Position numbers and translations under genes: made by a program
Shown: one piece after another, positions 8,287-16,964 of the stretch
Layout of the letters: each line of letters opens with the position of its first letter
Numbering within the stretch: the stretch's first letter is position 1
DNA from: Duganella zoogloeoides
Lineage (GTDB): Bacteria; Pseudomonadota; Gammaproteobacteria; Burkholderiales; Burkholderiaceae_D
DNA: 64,000 nt
Direction of reading: 5' to 3'
Assembly: GCF_034479515.1 (NCBI RefSeq)
Contig: NZ_CP140152.1
Coordinates: forward strand, 5,146,001 to 5,210,000
Notes under the pieces: model-generated
Told to the model about the DNA's origin: nothing
The model's database searches: none
What the model saw: the letters and a program-made list of their open reading frames with translations, nothing else

Positions 8287-9681
8287 ATGACTGATCAATT
8301 CTCCAAAAAAAGCGAAGCCTGGTCGGCCCGCTTCAACGAACCTGTTTCCGACCTGGTCAAGCGCTACACCGCTTCGGTCTTCTTCGACAACCGCCTGGCC
8401 AAGGCCGATATCCAGGGCTCGCTGGCCCATGCCGAGATGCTCGCTGCCCAGGGCATCATCAGCGCCGCCGACCGCGCCGAGATCGAGCGCGGCATGGCGC
8501 AGATCCTGGCCGAGATCGAAGCCGGCAAGTTCGAATGGCTGCTGGACCTCGAAGACGTGCACCTGAATATCGAAAAACGCCTGACCGAACTGGTGGGCGA
8601 TGCCGGCAAGCGCCTGCACACGGGCCGTTCGCGTAACGACCAGGTCGCCACCGACATCCGCCTGTACGTGCGCTCGGCCATCGACGACGTCGTCGGTCTG
8701 CTGAACGCCCTGCGCGGCGCGCTGACCGACCTGGCCGAGAAAAACGCCGACACCATCATGCCGGGCTTTACCCACATGCAGGTGGCGCAGCCGATCACGT
8801 TCGGCCACCACATGCTGGCGTACGTGGAAATGTTCGGCCGCGATGTCGAGCGCATGCAGGATTGCCGCAAGCGCGTCAACCGCCTGCCGCTGGGCGCCGC
8901 CGCGCTGGCCGGCACCACGTTCCCGATCGACCGACTGCGCGTGGCTGCCACGCTGGGCTTTGACGATGTGTGCCACAACTCGCTCGACGCCGTCTCCGAC
9001 CGCGATTTCGCGATCGAATTCACCGCTGCCGCTGCGCTGGTCATGATGCACGTGTCGCGCATGTCGGAAGAGCTGATCATCTGGATGAGCCCGCGCGTTG
9101 GCTTCATCGACATTGCCGACCGCTTCTGCACCGGCTCGTCGATCATGCCGCAAAAGAAAAACCCGGACGTGCCGGAACTGGCGCGCGGCAAGACCGGCCG
9201 CGTCTATGGCCACCTGACCGGCCTGCTGACCCTGATGAAAGGCCAGCCGCTGGCCTACAACAAGGACAACCAGGAAGACAAGGAACCGCTGTTCGACACC
9301 GTCGATACCCTGGTCGATACGCTGCGCATCTTTGCCGACATGGCCGGCGGCATCACCGTCAAGCCCGACAATATGCGCGCCGCCGCGCTGCAAGGCTACG
9401 CCACTGCCACCGACCTGGCCGACTACCTGGTCAAGAAGGGCCTGCCGTTCCGCGATGCCCACGAAGCCGTGGCCCACGCCGTGCGCGCCTGCGACGACCT
9501 GAAAATCGACCTGTCGGAAATGTCGCTCGAGCAATTGCGCGCCTACTCGCCGCTGATCGGCGACGACGTGTTTGCCGTGCTCACGCTCGAAGGCTCGGTG
9601 GCCGCACGCGACCACGTGGGCGGCACCGCGCCGAACCAGGTACGCAAGGCGATCGCCCGCGTGCGTTCGCAACTGTCCTGA
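8287..9681 (+). CDS. argH: Argininosuccinate lyase
   Basis: A 464-residue protein, the usual length for the family. It contains the fumarase/aspartase-superfamily signature [16 protein letters not shown] (near residue 283), the N-terminal [20 protein letters not shown] and [12 protein letters not shown]. It splits argininosuccinate into arginine and fumarate in the last step of arginine synthesis (cytosol, homotetramer). It has its own promoter-like TATAAT and is separated by 129 bp from the cyanophycin-type genes. It is convergent with the ACT-like gene: their stop codons abut in the palindrome TGATCA at 9679-9684. Confidence 0.97.
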   Translation: MTDQFSKKSEAWSARFNEPVSDLVKRYTASVFFDNRLAKADIQGSLAHAEMLAAQGIISAADRAEIERGMAQILAEIEAGKFEWLLDLEDVHLNIEKRLTELVGDAGKRLHTGRSRNDQVATDIRLYVRSAIDDVVGLLNALRGALTDLAEKNADTIMPGFTHMQVAQPITFGHHMLAYVEMFGRDVERMQDCRKRVNRLPLGAAALAGTTFPIDRLRVAATLGFDDVCHNSLDAVSDRDFAIEFTAAAALVMMHVSRMSEELIIWMSPRVGFIDIADRFCTGSSIMPQKKNPDVPELARGKTGRVYGHLTGLLTLMKGQPLAYNKDNQEDKEPLFDTVDTLVDTLRIFADMAGGITVKPDNMRAAALQGYATATDLADYLVKKGLPFRDAHEAVAHAVRACDDLKIDLSEMSLEQLRAYSPLIGDDVFAVLTLEGSVAARDHVGGTAPNQVRKAIARVRSQLS

Positions 9682-10338
9682 TCAGTGCATCTTGAACCGG
9701 GCCAGCGTGGAAAACGCCGGCCCGGTCTGGTCCTGTTCAAGCAGCACCGTCAACTCGGTATTGGTGCAGATCATGTTCACCAGGTTGACGCGGTCCCAGG
9801 CCAGCTGCTTGAGGATCGCCTGGTAAGTGCCCGGTTCGCGCCCTGCGCCGGGATGCAGGTGCAGCGTCAACGCGTTCAGGTCATCGAGCCGCGCCAGCAA
9901 TTGCTCGCCGTCGAACGCCTGCTCCACCAGCGGCGCCAGCGTGCGGCTGCAAATGACCATCACTTCATTGACCCCGCGCGTGACCGTCACGAACGCGCCC
10001 GGCAGCGGCTCGGTCGCGGCCAGCAGCTTGCGGTGGCATTCATGGATGCGGTCACTGTGACGAAACGTGTACTCGGTCAGCTCGGTGCGCGTGGTGAGCT
10101 CGCCAGTCTTTTGCACCAGCACGATGTTGCCCGTGGGAGGCTCGGGCAGGCGCTCGGCCAGGCGCCGCAGTGCCGTCACCACGGCGGCCTGGCCCACCGG
10201 TTTCCATAAATCGCTTTCGAGCTGCGGCTGCAACTGCCGCGCCAGCTCCGACAGGTTGATCAGCCCCCGCTTCAGCCCTTCCGTCAGAAAGGCCGATTCC
10301 CTCACGATACGTTCAACTTTAGTGGCAATCGACAACAT
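9682..10338 (-). CDS. ACT-domain-like protein of unknown function
   Basis: A 218-residue soluble protein without a signal peptide. The N-terminal half is helical (ATKVERIVRESAFLTEGLKRG). The C-terminal half, from about residue 110, has the beta-alpha-beta pattern of paired ACT domains (GAFVTVTRGVNEVMVICS; NLVNMICTNTELTVLLEQD), similar to the regulatory part of aspartokinases but with no kinase domain. It could sense an amino acid and act as a regulator. A palindrome (10344-10362) lies just upstream of its start. It sits tail to tail with argH. The product is inferred from fold pattern only. Confidence 0.6.
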   Translation of the reverse strand: MLSIATKVERIVRESAFLTEGLKRGLINLSELARQLQPQLESDLWKPVGQAAVVTALRRLAERLPEPPTGNIVLVQKTGELTTRTELTEYTFRHSDRIHECHRKLLAATEPLPGAFVTVTRGVNEVMVICSRTLAPLVEQAFDGEQLLARLDDLNALTLHLHPGAGREPGTYQAILKQLAWDRVNLVNMICTNTELTVLLEQDQTGPAFSTLARFKMH

Positions 10339-10343
10339 GAACT

Positions 10344-10362
10344 ATCTCCACACTGTGTAGAT
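10344..10362. promoter_or_regulatory. 19-bp palindrome upstream of the ACT-like gene
   Basis: ATCTCCACACTGTGTAGAT is an imperfect palindrome with 8 of 9 arm positions paired, centred 15 bases upstream of the start of the gene at 9682-10338. It has the form of a dimeric repressor site. No matching regulator is identifiable in the window. Confidence 0.4.
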
Positions 10363-10382
10363 GGCCGGCGGACCACTATCGT

Positions 10383-10416
10383 CTCGTCCGGCTTCTGGCA
10401 GTGTAATTCGGACGAG
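10383..10416. promoter_or_regulatory. 8-bp perfect inverted repeat, 18-bp spacer
   Basis: CTCGTCCG at 10383-10390 is mirrored by CGGACGAG at 10409-10416. It lies in the divergent region between the ACT-like gene and the M4 protease and could be an operator or an RNA stem. No family assignment is possible. Confidence 0.35.
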
Positions 10417-10514
10417 TAACAATCTAAACGATTTTCACTGATTAATTGTGCAGAGTGTTGCATCGCGGCCCACTCAAAATTGCAGAGTTCGCCTTTAGGT
10501 ACAGGCGCTATGCG

Positions 10515-10537
10515 ATGGCTCATTTGAGCCATTTTTT
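10515..10537 (+). terminator. Orphan intrinsic-terminator-like hairpin upstream of the M4 protease
   Basis: ATGGCTCA TT TGAGCCAT forms an 8-bp perfect palindrome followed by a run of six T on the plus strand. No plus-strand gene ends here: the nearest one upstream, argH, is about 830 bp away behind a convergent gene. It may end a short RNA or act as an attenuator in the protease leader, about 105 bases before the protease start. Confidence 0.5.
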
Positions 10538-10641
10538 CTTTCACGACCCATTTTCGATGTTTTTTGACTTGCCGATGGCAAGCGGAATAGTGTCACCGTT
10601 CCGGTCGGCATCACGTCGCCGTGTCACCATTGGGAGAAGAG

Positions 10642-13188
10642 ATGAACCTACGTAAGACCCTGCTAGCCGCCTCCATCGCCGCCATGCCGCTGATGGTCAC
10701 GACGCCTGTTTCAGCTGCCGCGCCAGCTGTTGCCGTCACGCCACAGGACAAAACGTTGCTGGCCAAATTGGCCGAACGCGACGCCCGGCTCGGCCTCGGC
10801 GCCGACAGCAATTTCCGCATCGCCAACCAGCACCCGGGCGCCGATGGCCAGAAAATCACCCGCGTGCAACACACCTACAAGGGCTTGCGCGTGTTCGGCT
10901 CCGAGGAAGTCGTGGTGACCGATGGCGGCGGCAACATCGTCAGCCTGTCGATGGCCGACAAGCGCGCCGGGCTGGACGCCAGCGTGGCCCAGGCCAGCAG
11001 CCCCGACCGTACGGTCGCCCTGGCCGGCCCGCAAGCCACGCCGCTCGACAACGTCAAACCCGCCTTCAACGCCGACGCCGCGATTGCCCGCGTGGCCAAA
11101 AAAGTCGCGCCTAGCGGCGAACACCGCTGGCCACCGACGGCCGAGCTGCTGATCTACCCGGTGATGGCGACCGTGCGTACGGCCGAGGCCGCCGACAAGG
11201 CCGAAGAAGACCTCAACGCGCTCGACCTGCAAGACATGGTGCAACGCTACGCGCTGGCCTATTACGTGCAAACGCGCATGATCGTCGATCGCAAGCCGGT
11301 CTATCACGACACCATCATCGACGCCAGGACCGGCGAAGTGATCGCCCAGTGGCAGGCGCTGCAAACCGTGGTGGGCACCGGCAACAGCCAGTACAACGGC
11401 GCCGTGCCGATCAGCACCAGCCAGAACGGCAGCGGGTTCCAGATGCTCGACGCCACGCGCGGCACCGGCGGCAAGTTCGGCGGCATGGCGATCACCAACG
11501 CCAACCACAGCTCGCAGCAAAACCCCAGCCCCGGCAATGTCTATACCAACAGCACCAACACCTGGGGCGACGGCAAGCAGTATATTCCCGGCGGCAGCAC
11601 CACCAATGCCAATGGCCAGACCGCCGCCATCAACGCGCTGTGGGGCCTGATGAACACCTATGACACCAACAAGAACGTGCTCGGCTGGAAGTCGCTCGAC
11701 GGCAATAACACCGCCACCTATATCGCGGTGCACGTCGATAATGCCTACGACAATGCCTTTTACGATTCCGGCTGCAAATGCATGTTCATCGGCGACGGCG
11801 GCCAGTATTTTTATAACCTCGGTTCGATCGACGTGATCGGCCATGAAATGTCGCACGGCATTACCGATGCCACCTCCAACCTGGTGTATGCGGGCGAGTC
11901 TGGCGGCCTCAACGAATCGCACTCGGACATCGGCGGCGACATGGTGGAAGCGTACGCGCGCAACGGCGGCACCGGCACCGCGATTCCCGCCAGCGGCAAC
12001 GACTGGATGACCGGCAAGGAAATCGCGCGCGACGGCCAGCCGCTGCGCTGGTTGTACAAGCCCAGCAAGGATGGCCGCAGCCCCGATGCCTGGAGCAGCA
12101 ACCTGAAAAACATCGACGTCCACTACTCAAGCGGACCCAACAACCGGATGTTCTACTTCCTGTCGCAAGGTTCCAAGGCCGACTCCGGCAGCGACTACTA
12201 CAGCCAGTACCTGACCAAGAGTCCGGCCGCGATGACCGGCATCGGCAATGACAAGGCCTACCGCATCTGGTTCAAGGCGCTGACCACGAAATTTACTTCC
12301 GGTACCAACTATGCCGACGCCCGCGCCAAGGTGTTGCTGGCGGCGCAGGAACTGTATGGCGCCACGTCCAAGGAAGCGATTGCCGTGCAGCGGGCCTACG
12401 CGGCCATCAACGTCGGTGCTGACGTGGACGAGGCCGGCAACAGCGGCGGCGTCGGCATCACCACCCAGCCGGCCAGCGTGGCGGTGACGGTGGGCGCTAC
12501 CGCGTCGTTCAGCGTGGCCGCCAGCGGCGGCACGCCGCCGTACACCTACGCCTGGTACCGCAATGGCGCACCGATCGCGGGCGCTACCGGCGCCACCTAC
12601 TCGCTCACGGCCACCCAGGCCGACAACGGCGCCGTGTTCAAGGCGCAGGTGCGCGACGCGTCATCGCCGGCCAGGACCGCCACCTCGGGCGAAGCCACGC
12701 TGACGGTAGTGACCGCCGGCAGCGGCGGCGAGCGGATCACCAACGGCGGCTTCGAATCGGGCGTCACCGGCTGGACCGGCAATACCGGCGCCATCGGCAG
12801 CTTCGGCGGCCAGAAGCCGTACGAGGGCCAGCGCTATGCATGGCTGGGCGGCAACGGCAAACGCAACACCGAGACGCTGACCCAGACCGTGACGATCCCG
12901 TCGTCGGCCGCCAGCGCCAAACTGAGCTTCGCACTGCACATCGACACCGATGAAATCGGCCGCGCCAGGTACGACCGGCTGGTGGTGGCGGTCAAGAACA
13001 GTTCGGGCGCGGTGCTGGGCACGCTGGCCACGTACTCGAATGCCGACGCCGCCGACGGCTACCAGGTGCGCACCTTCGACCTGTCCGCGTACAAGGGGCA
13101 AACGGTGACGCTGTCGTTCGTCTCGACCGAGGATTCGTGGAAGCAGACGTCGTTCGTGATCGACAAGGTCAGTTTGATTGCCCAGTGA
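10642..13188 (+). CDS. Secreted thermolysin-like metalloprotease (M4) with C-terminal Ig-like and binding domains
   Basis: An 848-residue protein from ATG 10642, chosen for GGGAGAAG just upstream; an in-frame GTG lies at 10621. Order: signal peptide (about 1-30, ending VSAAAP), FTP and PepSY propeptide (QHPGADGQKITRVQHTYKGL onward), M4 catalytic domain with zinc ligands His401 and His405 in HEMSH and Glu425 in GGLNESHSD (the standard 20-residue spacing) and catalytic His in DVHYSSGPNNRMFY, then an Ig-like domain (about 615-695, TTQPASVAVTVGATASFSV), then a C-terminal jelly-roll-like module (NGGFESGVTGW). It degrades extracellular protein after autocatalytic removal of the propeptide. It is a tandem paralogue of the next gene, which lacks the C-terminal domains. 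Confidence 0.94.
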   Translation: MNLRKTLLAASIAAMPLMVTTPVSAAAPAVAVTPQDKTLLAKLAERDARLGLGADSNFRIANQHPGADGQKITRVQHTYKGLRVFGSEEVVVTDGGGNIVSLSMADKRAGLDASVAQASSPDRTVALAGPQATPLDNVKPAFNADAAIARVAKKVAPSGEHRWPPTAELLIYPVMATVRTAEAADKAEEDLNALDLQDMVQRYALAYYVQTRMIVDRKPVYHDTIIDARTGEVIAQWQALQTVVGTGNSQYNGAVPISTSQNGSGFQMLDATRGTGGKFGGMAITNANHSSQQNPSPGNVYTNSTNTWGDGKQYIPGGSTTNANGQTAAINALWGLMNTYDTNKNVLGWKSLDGNNTATYIAVHVDNAYDNAFYDSGCKCMFIGDGGQYFYNLGSIDVIGHEMSHGITDATSNLVYAGESGGLNESHSDIGGDMVEAYARNGGTGTAIPASGNDWMTGKEIARDGQPLRWLYKPSKDGRSPDAWSSNLKNIDVHYSSGPNNRMFYFLSQGSKADSGSDYYSQYLTKSPAAMTGIGNDKAYRIWFKALTTKFTSGTNYADARAKVLLAAQELYGATSKEAIAVQRAYAAINVGADVDEAGNSGGVGITTQPASVAVTVGATASFSVAASGGTPPYTYAWYRNGAPIAGATGATYSLTATQADNGAVFKAQVRDASSPARTATSGEATLTVVTAGSGGERITNGGFESGVTGWTGNTGAIGSFGGQKPYEGQRYAWLGGNGKRNTETLTQTVTIPSSAASAKLSFALHIDTDEIGRARYDRLVVAVKNSSGAVLGTLATYSNADAADGYQVRTFDLSAYKGQTVTLSFVSTEDSWKQTSFVIDKVSLIAQ

Positions 13189-13197
13189 TCAAGTACC

Positions 13198-13228
13198 GGC
13201 GGGATGGTGGTTGCGCCCTCCCGCCTTT
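13198..13228 (+). terminator. Weak terminator-like hairpin after the first M4 protease
   Basis: GGCGGGA / TCCCGCC stem with a 14-base loop followed by only three T. It sits ten bases after the stop of the protease gene, in the 156-bp gap before the second protease. Confidence 0.4.
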
Positions 13229-13344
13229 GATCTGCCACAGTACCGCCTCCCCTCCTCCGTTCTAGCGTGGACTGTCCGCTCAGGCGGCCTCAGCGCCATC
13301 GTCCGATGCGCGCTGGAATCGGAATCAGGATTCAGGAGGATAAG

Positions 13345-15192
13345 ATGAATCTGCACATTTCCCTGCTATCGGTCTCCACCCTGGCAGCCGCCGTCATTGC
13401 CGCCACCGCCGCCATGGCCCAGCCGCTGTCGCCAGCCATGATGGGCGGACCGGTGGCGCCGCCCTCGTCGCAGGAGAGTAACAACCTGCTGGCGCGCCTG
13501 GCCGCGTTCGACCAGGCGCGCGAAACGACGCGCACGCTGGCCGCGCCCCGGTACAGCTTCCGCCTGGCCGCCCAGCACCCCGGCGCCGCAGGCCAGAAAA
13601 TCTCGCGCGTGCAGCACACCTACGAGGGCCTGCGCGTGTTCGGCTCCGAAGCCGTGGTGGTGACCGATTCCACCGGCGCCATCGTCAGCGCCTCGGTCAC
13701 CGACCGCCGGCCCGGGGCGCATAGCCTGGCCGCCGGCGCTGCGGCTGCCGTACCAACACCCGCCGACCTGAAGCCGAAGCTCTCGCCGCAGCAGGCGATC
13801 ATCGTGGCGATCCGCTCGGTGCGCGCCGGCATGTCAAAGATCGAGCATCGCTGGCAGCCGGTCGCCGAACTGTTGCTCTACCCCGTGGTGACCAGCCAGC
13901 GCACGGCGGCCGCCGCCAACAAGCCCGAGGCCCAGCTCAACGCGCTCGATGTGCAGGAAGTAGTGCAGCGCTACGCACTCGCTTATTACGTCAAGACGCG
14001 CATGGTCAGGGACAGGCAGCCGGTCTATCACGACACCATCGTCGATGCCAGGACCGGCGCGGTCATCGCCCAGTGGCACGCGCTGCAAACGGCCGGTGAC
14101 GCCGGTGGTGGCACCGGAGCCGGGACCGGTACTGGAAATAGCCAGTACAACGGCGTGGTGGCGCTGTCCACGTCGCCCAGCGGCAGCCAGTTCCGCATGC
14201 TCGACGCCACGCGCGGCAAGGGCGGGCGCTTCGGCGGCATGGCCATTACCAACGCCGACCACAGCTCGATGTACAACCCCGATCCCGGCGACGTCTATGT
14301 CAACACGACCAACACCTGGGGCGACGGCAAGCAGTACAGCGGCGGCAGCACCACCGACGCCAACGGCCAGACCGCCGCCGTCAACGCCTTCTGGGGCCTG
14401 ATGAACACCTACGACACCAACCGCAATGTGCTCGGCTGGCAGTCCCTGGACGGCAACAACACCGCCACCCACATTGCCGTCCACGTCGATCGCGACTATG
14501 ACAACGCCTTTTACGACGACCGCTGCAAGTGCATGTTCATCGGCGACGGCGGCTCGTATTTTTATAACCTGGGATCGATCGACGTGATCGGCCACGAGAT
14601 GTCGCACGGCGTCACGGCCGCCACGGCGGACCTGGTGTACTCGGGCGAATCGGGCGGCCTCAATGAATCGCATTCGGACATCGGCGGCGAGATGGTGGAA
14701 GCGTACGCGCGCGCAGGCGGCACCGGCGCCGTGATACCGGCCAAGGGCAACGACTGGATGGTGGGCCAGGAGATCAGCCGCGACAAGAAGCCGCTGCGCT
14801 ACATGGTCAAGCCCAGCCTGGACGGGCGCAGCGCGGACGCCTGGAGCACGTCGCTCAAGCAGCTCGACGTGCACTATTCGAGCGGGCCGAATAATCGCAT
14901 GTTCTACTTCCTGGCGCAGGGCTCGAACGCCGATCCGGCCAGCGATGCCCACAGCAAGTACCTGGTCAAGTCGCCGCAGGCGATGACCGGCATCGGCAAC
15001 GACAAGGCGTACCGCATCTGGTTCCGGGCCCTGAGCACCAAGTTCACCTCGAGCACCAACTACGCGGTGGCGCGCGCCAAGGCGCTCGAGGCCGCGCAGG
15101 AGCTGTACGGCGTTGGCTCGAAGGAAGCCGTGGCAGTGCAGCGCGCCTACGCCGCCATCAACGTCGGCGAGGACATCGACGAGGCCAAGTGA
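13345..15192 (+). CDS. Secreted thermolysin-like metalloprotease (M4), short paralogue
   Basis: A 615-residue protein from ATG 13345, set by GGAGGA five bases upstream; the frame is open earlier but without a ribosome site. It has a signal peptide to about residue 25 (AAMAQP), the FTP/PepSY propeptide, and the M4 domain with His417 and His421 in HEMSH and Glu441 in GGLNESHSD. The paralogue at 10642-13188 aligns along the whole length, but this protein stops straight after the catalytic domain (INVGEDIDEAK), so it lacks the Ig-like and jelly-roll modules. A short Gly/Thr-rich insert (DAGGGTGAGTGTG) lies before the conserved NSQYNG. Secreted endopeptidase; substrate range unknown. Confidence 0.94.
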   Translation: MNLHISLLSVSTLAAAVIAATAAMAQPLSPAMMGGPVAPPSSQESNNLLARLAAFDQARETTRTLAAPRYSFRLAAQHPGAAGQKISRVQHTYEGLRVFGSEAVVVTDSTGAIVSASVTDRRPGAHSLAAGAAAAVPTPADLKPKLSPQQAIIVAIRSVRAGMSKIEHRWQPVAELLLYPVVTSQRTAAAANKPEAQLNALDVQEVVQRYALAYYVKTRMVRDRQPVYHDTIVDARTGAVIAQWHALQTAGDAGGGTGAGTGTGNSQYNGVVALSTSPSGSQFRMLDATRGKGGRFGGMAITNADHSSMYNPDPGDVYVNTTNTWGDGKQYSGGSTTDANGQTAAVNAFWGLMNTYDTNRNVLGWQSLDGNNTATHIAVHVDRDYDNAFYDDRCKCMFIGDGGSYFYNLGSIDVIGHEMSHGVTAATADLVYSGESGGLNESHSDIGGEMVEAYARAGGTGAVIPAKGNDWMVGQEISRDKKPLRYMVKPSLDGRSADAWSTSLKQLDVHYSSGPNNRMFYFLAQGSNADPASDAHSKYLVKSPQAMTGIGNDKAYRIWFRALSTKFTSSTNYAVARAKALEAAQELYGVGSKEAVAVQRAYAAINVGEDIDEAK

Positions 15193-15202
15193 CGCCGGAC
15201 GA

Positions 15203-16852
15203 TCAACGCACCGTGACAAACACCGGGTTCGAATAGAACCACAGGCTGCGGTAGTTGCGGTCGTTGATGTCGTTGAAACGCTGGGTGGCGTCGGCGGTGC
15301 TGGTGCGCTGGTCGGCCAGCGGCTCGCCGCCCTGCGTCAGGCCCGCTACATCGGTGCCCAGGTTGGTGCCGCGCAGGCGGAAGTACTGGCTCTTGGTGGC
15401 GGTGGTTTCGTAGGTGATGGTGTTGTAGCCATCGGCGTCGGTCTTCCAGTCGGCGCTGGTAAAGCGCTTGACCACGCGGGTGCTGGCGTTGGTGGCCACC
15501 GCGTAGGCGGCGGTGCCCTGCGCGGCCTTCGTGCCCACGTCGCCGACGATCAGGTCCACGTGGTCCACCACCGGCTTGACGCTGGCCGAGGCGCCGCTGT
15601 CCACCGGCTTTTCATAGTTGTTCTTCGCCGGGCTCTTGAAGCGGATGGTGACCACCACCTTTTCGCCATTGGCCACTTTCAGCTCGCCGCCCATTTCCTT
15701 GCGGTCGCTGGTACTGGCCAGGTTGAAGTCGAGCGCGTTCACCAGGTCGCCATAGACCGAGAACATTTTCCCCGAGCGCAGGCCTTGCAGCAGGTCTTTC
15801 GCGGTCGGCGCGCCGGTGGCGCTGTTGAACACGTAGTTCTTGGCGTATTCACCGGGGAAGTAGCCGCTGCTGTTGTTGCCGACAATTTTAAAATGGGTGT
15901 CGGAATCGGTCAGGTTCCAGACGCGGCGGCCCTCGCCCAGCAGTGCATCCCACACGCCACCGAGTTTGGCCACCACGTAGTCGGCGCCGCCATAGGCGCG
16001 CAGCGGCGCATTCTCTGGCGTGTAGGCGGCGGTGTAGCCGCCACGGTCCGGCTCCATCTGGTTGCCGACCATGCCTTCGATGGCGAACATGATGTCGGGC
16101 GCGGTGTCGTTGAAACGGCGGAAGTCTTCCACCGTGTAGCTGCCCTTGTTGCGCGATGGGTGGTTGATCACCGCGTAGCTGGTGTCGGGGTAATTGTCCT
16201 TGAGCCAGGAGATCGCCTTCAAGGCATCGTCGGCGGTCTTGTTGTAGCGGGTGTCGCCGTACTTGGCCTTCCACGCCGCGACGTCGGCGGCGTCGAACAT
16301 GGCAGGGTCGCGGGTGGTGAACAGGTATTCGAATTCGCGCACGCCTTTGGTGCTCACGGCCAGCGGAGCGCCGGCCGACTTGTCGGTGCCCTCGAAAATG
16401 CCGATGCCGATGTGGTCATGGGTAGGCATGTCCCACTCGAAGCCCGAGAAAATCAGCTTGTCGGCATAAGTGCCGGCCGATTGCAGGGCGGCGAGGCGCG
16501 GCTGCTCGTAGCGCTCCACGCCGGTGGCCATCGGGATCGGCGCGGCCAGCAGCACGCCCTTGTCGTCGCGGGTGGAGACGCGCAGGTGATTGGTCACTGC
16601 CATCCAGTCCAGGCCATAGCTGGTGAAGGCCTTGCCGAGGATTTTGTCGAGGGTCTGGCTCACGTCGGCGTCGGCCGACTGCGTGGTGTGGGTATGCAGG
16701 TCGCCGGCGATCCAGCGGCCCTGGGCGATCGGCGGTACGTTGTTCTTGATGGTGTCATCGTCGCCCCCGCCACAGGCGGCAAAGGTGATGGCGATGGCGA
16801 TCGCGGTAGGGATGAGCATGTAACGGGGAGACAAGCGAGGGCGGTGCAACAT
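15203..16852 (-). CDS. PHP-domain lipoprotein, putative metal-dependent phosphoesterase
   Basis: A 549-residue protein starting at ATG 16852, with AGGA seven bases upstream. Signal sequence with lipobox ITFAAC (Cys27) followed by GGGDDD, so it is probably membrane anchored. The PHP-superfamily metal motif DLHTHT lies near residue 50, with further His/Asp clusters at WMAVTNHL (near 85) and SDTHFK (near 320), consistent with a polynuclear metal site. PHP enzymes hydrolyse phosphoesters, but a lipid-anchored form with a long C-terminal region is not a standard DNA polymerase or histidinol-phosphatase type. It is convergent with the second M4 protease and divergent from the M24 peptidase. The substrate is unknown. 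Confidence 0.8.
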   Translation of the reverse strand: MLHRPRLSPRYMLIPTAIAIAITFAACGGGDDDTIKNNVPPIAQGRWIAGDLHTHTTQSADADVSQTLDKILGKAFTSYGLDWMAVTNHLRVSTRDDKGVLLAAPIPMATGVERYEQPRLAALQSAGTYADKLIFSGFEWDMPTHDHIGIGIFEGTDKSAGAPLAVSTKGVREFEYLFTTRDPAMFDAADVAAWKAKYGDTRYNKTADDALKAISWLKDNYPDTSYAVINHPSRNKGSYTVEDFRRFNDTAPDIMFAIEGMVGNQMEPDRGGYTAAYTPENAPLRAYGGADYVVAKLGGVWDALLGEGRRVWNLTDSDTHFKIVGNNSSGYFPGEYAKNYVFNSATGAPTAKDLLQGLRSGKMFSVYGDLVNALDFNLASTSDRKEMGGELKVANGEKVVVTIRFKSPAKNNYEKPVDSGASASVKPVVDHVDLIVGDVGTKAAQGTAAYAVATNASTRVVKRFTSADWKTDADGYNTITYETTATKSQYFRLRGTNLGTDVAGLTQGGEPLADQRTSTADATQRFNDINDRNYRSLWFYSNPVFVTVR

Positions 16853-16964
16853 AATATCATCCTGAAAGTAAGTTCATGGTGCCGGCACGATAACAGCGCC
16901 CTGTTACGGCCTGATGACAGCTGCTATCATCGCGGACCATAATCCAATTTGTGCAGGGACAGCT

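Larger units (their letters stand above)
10339..10641. other. 303-bp divergent intergenic region
   Basis: This is the longest gene-free stretch in the window, between the ACT-like gene (minus) and the first M4 protease (plus). It holds the 19-bp palindrome at 10344-10362, a perfect 8-bp inverted repeat CTCGTCCG / CGGACGAG at 10383-10416 with an 18-base spacer, and a terminator-like hairpin at 10515-10537. The GC content drops near 10420-10460 and 10535-10600. No convincing open reading frame was found in it. Confidence 0.6.

Noticed and set aside
8272..9672. 466-codon minus-strand frame opposite argH
   Set aside because: Antisense shadow; argH has the full family signature.
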